DNA of 64,000 nt, taken from the NCBI GenBank assembly GCA_047600765.1, contig JASGKF010000002.1, forward strand, positions 372,001 through 436,000, written 5' to 3'. This document shows, piece after piece, positions 60,487-64,000 of this stretch (positions are counted from its first letter, which is position 1; each line of letters begins with the position of its first letter). Below the pieces are notes generated by a model. The model saw nothing but the letters and a program-made list of their open reading frames with translations. It searched no databases and was not told the origin of the DNA. The position numbers and the translations under genes were made by a program. Origin of the DNA: Viridibacterium sp047600765. GTDB taxonomy: Bacteria; Pseudomonadota; Gammaproteobacteria; Burkholderiales; Rhodocyclaceae.

Positions 60487-62130
60487 TCAGGCGAGACGCA
60501 GCTGGCGCTTCCGCTTGCCGGACTTGGCGAGATACATGCGCGTATCGGCAAGAGTGACCAGGATCGCGGCAGAGGCCGCTTCATGAGAGTGTGCGAAGCC
60601 GGCATAGATGCCCATGACATCGCCATGCGCGGAAATCATGCCGTCCATGAGCTCGCCGAGCAGGGTCACGATGCCGTCGCGATCACCTGAGCAGGCGGCA
60701 ATGGCGAACTCGTCACCGCCCAGGCGGAAGACTTGCGCGCGACCTTCGAGGCGTGCGTAGACCGTTTCGGCGAAATCCCGCAATAACTGATCGCCTGTGG
60801 TGTAGCCCTCGCGCTCGTTGATGGTCTTGATGCCGTCAATGTCGACGAGCACCAGCAGGTGCTCGGCGGGAGAGGCTTTGCTGGCGTACACGAAACCGTT
60901 CTTGAGGTAGGCGTCAAAGGCGTAGCGGCTGCCGGCGCCAGTCAGGCTGTCGATGTTGGCCAGCAACAGGGCCTGGTTCAGCTGCTCCAGGTAAAGGTCT
61001 TTCTGTTGCAGCGCCAGTCGCAGGCGGTCCGCCAGTGCGAAGGCGAGTATCAACGCGTCCAGCGTGCCGCCGACCAGCGTGAAGAGTTCGCTGTCCACGA
61101 GGTCGGGCATGAGGCCGAGATTAGCTGGCAGGATCAGGCAGGCCGGGATGATCAACGCGCAGAATGCCAGCACGAAATAGCGCGCCGGACGGTAGCCATT
61201 CTTCATGCAGGCAATGCCGCTCCACAGCGCCAGTACGAGCCACACAGTGATGGTGATCGTGGCGAGGCTGTGCGCCCAGGCAGGGGCGATGAAACAGCTG
61301 GGCACAAGCAGCACGGGGAGCACGAAGTTGAGACGGCTCCAGCGTGCGAGCTCGGGATGGTGCCGATCTAGCTTGAGGAAGCTCAGGTAGAACTGTGTGT
61401 TGAAGATGGGCAGCAGGAAGAAGGGAACGTAGTTCCAGCCCAGTGGCCATTGCAGGCTGGTGAGGGATGCGGGCAGGTTGAAAACGGCTGCCCAGCCGGC
61501 TGCGTAAGCCAGCAGGTAGGTGGCGTAGTGCAGCTGGCTGCGGTCGCGCACCGAGGCAAACATGAAGAGATTGAACAGTGCCAGCGCGAGCAGGGTGCCC
61601 AGGCAACCCAGCGCTACGGTGGTGCGGATGGCGATGTGGCCGAGGTACTCCGGTTCCTTCCACAGTTTGAACTGCGGATAGGAGCGGAAGTAGGGACTGC
61701 TGAATTCCACCAGCAGGCGATGCTGGCCCGGTTGCAGGCGCATCAATTCGCCGTAGTGCATCAGGTAGCGGTGTGAGGCCCAGTAACCATTCTGGCGGGT
61801 GCGGATGCTGCCGTCCGGCGCGATGATGTGGAAGCGCAGCCGTTCGACGACGGTGTTGCCGACTTCCACCACCCAGTTGCCTGCTTCGCCCGGGGGGATC
61901 GTAAAGCGGGTATCCAGGATGTAAGTGCCGCCGAGCAGGCTGGGCGCCTTGATGGCGGGCTGGCCTTCAAGCTCGGCCAGAAGCTTCGCCGTATCCTCGG
62001 GGGGGCTGCCGTCGAGCTGGTGGTAGATGGCGCCTGAAGTCAGATCGGCCGTCGCCTGCGCCTGTGCAGCCCATGGGGCGAACAGGAATAGATAGCAACA
62101 GGCAATGATGAGGTTCAGGCAAGGCTTCAT
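60487..62130 (-). CDS. 7TM-DISM sensor with GGDEF domain (diguanylate cyclase)
   Basis: 547 residues. Signal peptide (cleavage near AQA, residue 25), a periplasmic 7TMR-DISMED2-type domain (about 30-165), seven hydrophobic helices (about 175-370) and a C-terminal GGDEF domain. The active site is intact (VFRLGGDEFAIAACSG), with VDIDGIKTINEREGYTTGDQ before it. It should make c-di-GMP in response to an external ligand. No I-site RxxD is obvious upstream of GGDEF. Its stop codon abuts that of priA. It is one of two c-di-GMP genes in the window, relevant because LapG-like systems are c-di-GMP controlled. Confidence 0.92.
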   Translation of the reverse strand: MKPCLNLIIACCYLFLFAPWAAQAQATADLTSGAIYHQLDGSPPEDTAKLLAELEGQPAIKAPSLLGGTYILDTRFTIPPGEAGNWVVEVGNTVVERLRFHIIAPDGSIRTRQNGYWASHRYLMHYGELMRLQPGQHRLLVEFSSPYFRSYPQFKLWKEPEYLGHIAIRTTVALGCLGTLLALALFNLFMFASVRDRSQLHYATYLLAYAAGWAAVFNLPASLTSLQWPLGWNYVPFFLLPIFNTQFYLSFLKLDRHHPELARWSRLNFVLPVLLVPSCFIAPAWAHSLATITITVWLVLALWSGIACMKNGYRPARYFVLAFCALIIPACLILPANLGLMPDLVDSELFTLVGGTLDALILAFALADRLRLALQQKDLYLEQLNQALLLANIDSLTGAGSRYAFDAYLKNGFVYASKASPAEHLLVLVDIDGIKTINEREGYTTGDQLLRDFAETVYARLEGRAQVFRLGGDEFAIAACSGDRDGIVTLLGELMDGMISAHGDVMGIYAGFAHSHEAASAAILVTLADTRMYLAKSGKRKRQLRLA

Positions 62131-62300
62131 GGGCTGGGAAGCTGGGCGTATGACGGATCACGGGCATGATCCAGGTGCTTCCGACCCTGCCGGCTACGAC
62201 TATAGTTTAGCGGAGGTGGAAAGCCCAGCTTGTCTTGTCGTGCCCTTGTTTTGCGCCGGCGCTGCTTGCTCCCCGCTTGCCGGCACGCCGTGCCTGCCCG

Positions 62301-62774
62301 TCAGAAGCGATAGCGCAGCTGGCCTGCGATCGTGACCGGATCCTTGGTGTAGCGCGGGATGATGATGACGGCCACTTCGACCTGCTTGATCACGGTGACG
62401 ATTTCCGGGATTGCCATGATCTTCACGCCACCGATGTAGCCCGAGATGAAGCCCACCACGGTGCCGACGTTCAGCGATGCATAGTCGTTGCTGGCCAGGT
62501 TCCACTGGAATTCACGACCGGCATACACCGACCAGCGACGTATGCTGTTGTAATACGCGCCCACAGTGTAGCCGTCGAAGAGGCGCACACCGATACCCGT
62601 GTTGTGTCCGTTCAGTTCATCGTTGCGTTCCGAGTGCCAGGCTTCGAAGCCACTTACGACGGCATTCGGCAAGGTTTCTGTCTTCGGCACAAAGTCGAAA
62701 TCGAGTGCTTGTGCAGTAGTGGAAGAGAGGAATGCCAGAGCAAAGATTGCGAAGAGTTTGCTGATGGTTTGCAT
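62301..62774 (-). CDS. Small outer-membrane beta-barrel-like protein
   Basis: 157 residues. Signal peptide (cleavage near AQA, residue 22), then alternating beta strands (NTGIGVRLFDGYTVGAYYNS, WSVYAGREFQWNLAS) ending QLRYRF, a typical C-terminal outer-membrane sorting strand. The size and strand pattern suggest an 8-strand barrel. Sequence features recall phage- or PagP-like small barrels but no catalytic residues can be assigned. It is alone on the minus strand between the GGDEF gene and grxD. Confidence 0.7.
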   Translation of the reverse strand: MQTISKLFAIFALAFLSSTTAQALDFDFVPKTETLPNAVVSGFEAWHSERNDELNGHNTGIGVRLFDGYTVGAYYNSIRRWSVYAGREFQWNLASNDYASLNVGTVVGFISGYIGGVKIMAIPEIVTVIKQVEVAVIIIPRYTKDPVTIAGQLRYRF

Positions 62775-62920
62775 GATCGAGATCTCGTTGTTTGGTCAGC
62801 GCTATAGCTGCGCATGTGGCAAACAACGGAGGTCGGAATGCTTTCTTCAGCAGGTTTTTTTCCGCGGATTTTTGCGTGGGTAGAACTCGGGAGACAGGAT
62901 TTTTCGCCGCTTTTCCGGGC

Positions 62921-63021
62921 GTGCCTTGTAGGTGGAATGTGACTTCAGCGCGCCAAGGCTCGCCAATACTGGTGCCTTGCAGGTGACATCTGACCGCAGT
63001 GCCTTTCGGGTGATGTGTACC
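62921..63021 (+). repeat. Three imperfect 23-base direct repeats upstream of grxD
   Basis: Copies start at 62921, 62972 and 62999, each beginning GTGCCTT and continuing (G/T)xxGGTG. The first two match at 19 of 23 positions and the third is more diverged. They may be decayed repeats or binding sites; spacing is uneven (51 and 27 bases). Confidence 0.5.
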
Positions 63022-63151
63022 TGTTGTCGGAAGCTTTCGCGGCGGCGCGGAGAAAAAACTTTTCCGGCTGTCGCAAGATGTCCTACAAAACGCGCGGTTC
63101 TGATGACTTGGTTGATGCGTGGAGCGGAACGAGGCTGGACGGTCGCGGCGA

Positions 63152-63176
63152 ATTTCCGATAAAATTAGTCGGGTAT
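63152..63176 (+). promoter_or_regulatory. Probable IscR type 1 site and promoter of grxD
   Basis: The 25 bases match the IscR type 1 consensus at 21 positions as I recall it. The right half TAGTCGGGTAT is perfect and the left half has four mismatches. It overlaps a -10-like TAAAAT (63160-63165), so a bound [2Fe-2S] IscR would repress. It ends 28 bases before the grxD start. Confidence 0.55.
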
Positions 63177-63204
63177 TCCGACCTTTCCCGCAGGAGTTTC
63201 AAGA

Positions 63205-63519
63205 ATGAGCAGCATCCAGGAGCAGATCCAGCAGACCGTCACCGGCAACCCCGTCGTGCTTTTCATGAAAGGCACGCCGCAGTTCCCCCAGTGTGGCTTC
63301 TCCGCCACCGTGGTGCAGGTGCTCAAGCTGGCCGGCGTCACGGACTACGTGGCCGTCAACGTGCTGGCTGACGACGACGTGCGCCAGGGCATCAAGGAGT
63401 ACGCCAACTGGCCGACGATTCCCCAGCTCTATATCAAGGGCGAGTTCGTAGGCGGTTGCGACATCGTCAAGGAAATGTACTCGAGCGGCGAACTGCAGAA
63501 GCTGTTGCAGGCAGCTTGA
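63205..63519 (+). CDS. grxD: Monothiol glutaredoxin (Grx4 family)
   Basis: 104 residues with the CGFS active site (KGTPQFPQCGFSATVVQVLK) and the glutathione-binding WPTIPQLYIKGEFVGGCDI. CGFS glutaredoxins carry [2Fe-2S] clusters and deliver them to target proteins. The gene has a strong ribosome binding site (CAGGAG). A likely IscR site lies upstream, linking it to the iron-sulphur regulon. Confidence 0.97.
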   Translation: MSSIQEQIQQTVTGNPVVLFMKGTPQFPQCGFSATVVQVLKLAGVTDYVAVNVLADDDVRQGIKEYANWPTIPQLYIKGEFVGGCDIVKEMYSSGELQKLLQAA

Positions 63520-63541
63520 GTCGCGATGCCGGTGCGCCCCG

Positions 63542-64000
63542 TCAGGCTTGTTGCCGCGGCGGCGCATCGGGCACCTGGTCGCTGAGGCCGCTGGCACGCA
63601 GCCAGGCCTTGCGCGCCAGGTGCATGGTCAGCAGATGCGGCGGCATGCGCAGCCAGTGGGCGCGTACATAGAGCAGCCAGCGGGCCAGCGGAGTCCAGCG
63701 ATCGTTGGCCAGTGGGTGGTTGGCACGCAGGGCGCGCAAATAGAGCGCATCCATGACTGGTGTGCGCCGCGCACCCACATGCACTTTCAATTCTGATGGC
63801 AGGGGCGTACCCAGCAAGGCAGTGCACATCCCCACCGCGTAGTGCAGCGGCAGTTCCAGATGCAGCAGGCCGGCACGTTCCTCCAGCTCTCCCCAGAAGC
63901 CTTCCTTGCTGCCGAAGTCCCGCAGCAGGCGATCCAGATCGGACAGGTCGCGCAGGCCGTTGTCCAGCTCGCCTTCGTGGAAGAGGTGGCAGGCGCTGTG
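63542..64000 (-). CDS. Nucleotidyltransferase family protein (5' end outside window)
   Basis: The minus strand is open from the window edge to the TGA at 63542; 152 residues of the C-terminal part are visible. The segment HLFHEGELDNGLRDLSDLDR followed by LLRDFGS is typical of the NTP_transf_5 uncharacterised nucleotidyltransferases found in exopolysaccharide and exosortase loci. The rest (MCTALLGTPLPSELKVHVG, RALRANHPLANDRWTPL) fits the C-terminal part of that family. The nucleotidyltransferase core lies outside the window. It is convergent with grxD. Confidence 0.75.
   Translation of the reverse strand, partial: HSACHLFHEGELDNGLRDLSDLDRLLRDFGSKEGFWGELEERAGLLHLELPLHYAVGMCTALLGTPLPSELKVHVGARRTPVMDALYLRALRANHPLANDRWTPLARWLLYVRAHWLRMPPHLLTMHLARKAWLRASGLSDQVPDAPPRQQA

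Overview
The window is high-GC DNA from a betaproteobacterium, most likely of the Rhodocyclales type. The evidence is the housekeeping synteny (hemA-prfA-prmC, hemE next to priA, ahcY-metF behind an SAH riboswitch), three PEP-CTERM sorting-signal proteins, an EpsA-type regulator and pectinolytic enzymes. I ran no database search, so the family calls come from recognising motifs and architectures.

Layout. 1-3.5 kb: an exosortase-associated LuxR-type regulator (EpsA, cut by the window edge), then a PEP-CTERM protein and a secreted protein of unknown function. 3.7-24.6 kb: the most interesting block. A two-partner secretion transporter (TpsB) is followed by a giant filamentous-haemagglutinin adhesin of about 4,000 residues, split by one extra base. 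Next comes a run of same-strand genes: a DUF2341-LamG-ExbB fusion, two ExbD proteins, a proline-rich TonB-like lipoprotein, a Porin_5-type porin, a periplasmic coiled-coil protein, a CAAX-type membrane protease of the exosortase-associated kind and a LapG-like cysteine protease. The adhesin ends in a PAAG motif followed by a cysteine pair. This is the layout of a LapG-released, cysteine-hooked adhesin such as CdrA, here joined to a proton-motive-force module.

24.7-33.7 kb, all minus strand: PEP-CTERM protein, secreted 5'-nucleotidase, PEP-CTERM protein, PhoX alkaline phosphatase, and two tandem secreted pectate lyases with poly-serine linkers. This looks like a scavenging block for organic phosphate and plant polysaccharide. 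34.0-37.3 kb: hemA-prfA-prmC, with a palindromic repeat element inserted in frame into prmC. 37.4-42.5 kb, minus strand: two 2-oxoglutarate oxygenases that share an N-terminal domain, an MFS transporter and two LpxL-like acyltransferases.

42.6-48.0 kb: a methyl-cycle cluster. metK lies behind a leader with a mutually exclusive terminator/antiterminator, then an HD-GYP protein, then ahcY-metF behind an SAH riboswitch. 48.1-56.5 kb: a low-GC orphan gene, ubiB, and a tight operon of DUF805, a FAD-oxidoreductase/methyltransferase fusion, an unknown secreted protein and a fatty-acid cis/trans isomerase. 56.6-64.0 kb: hemE, an AT-rich intergenic region with DnaA boxes, a frameshifted priA, a 7TM-GGDEF protein, a small outer-membrane-type protein, grxD under a probable IscR site, and a nucleotidyltransferase cut by the window edge.

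Two otherwise intact genes (the adhesin and priA) each carry exactly one surplus base. Sequencing error is a serious explanation for both. No tRNA, rRNA, CRISPR array or complete insertion sequence was seen.
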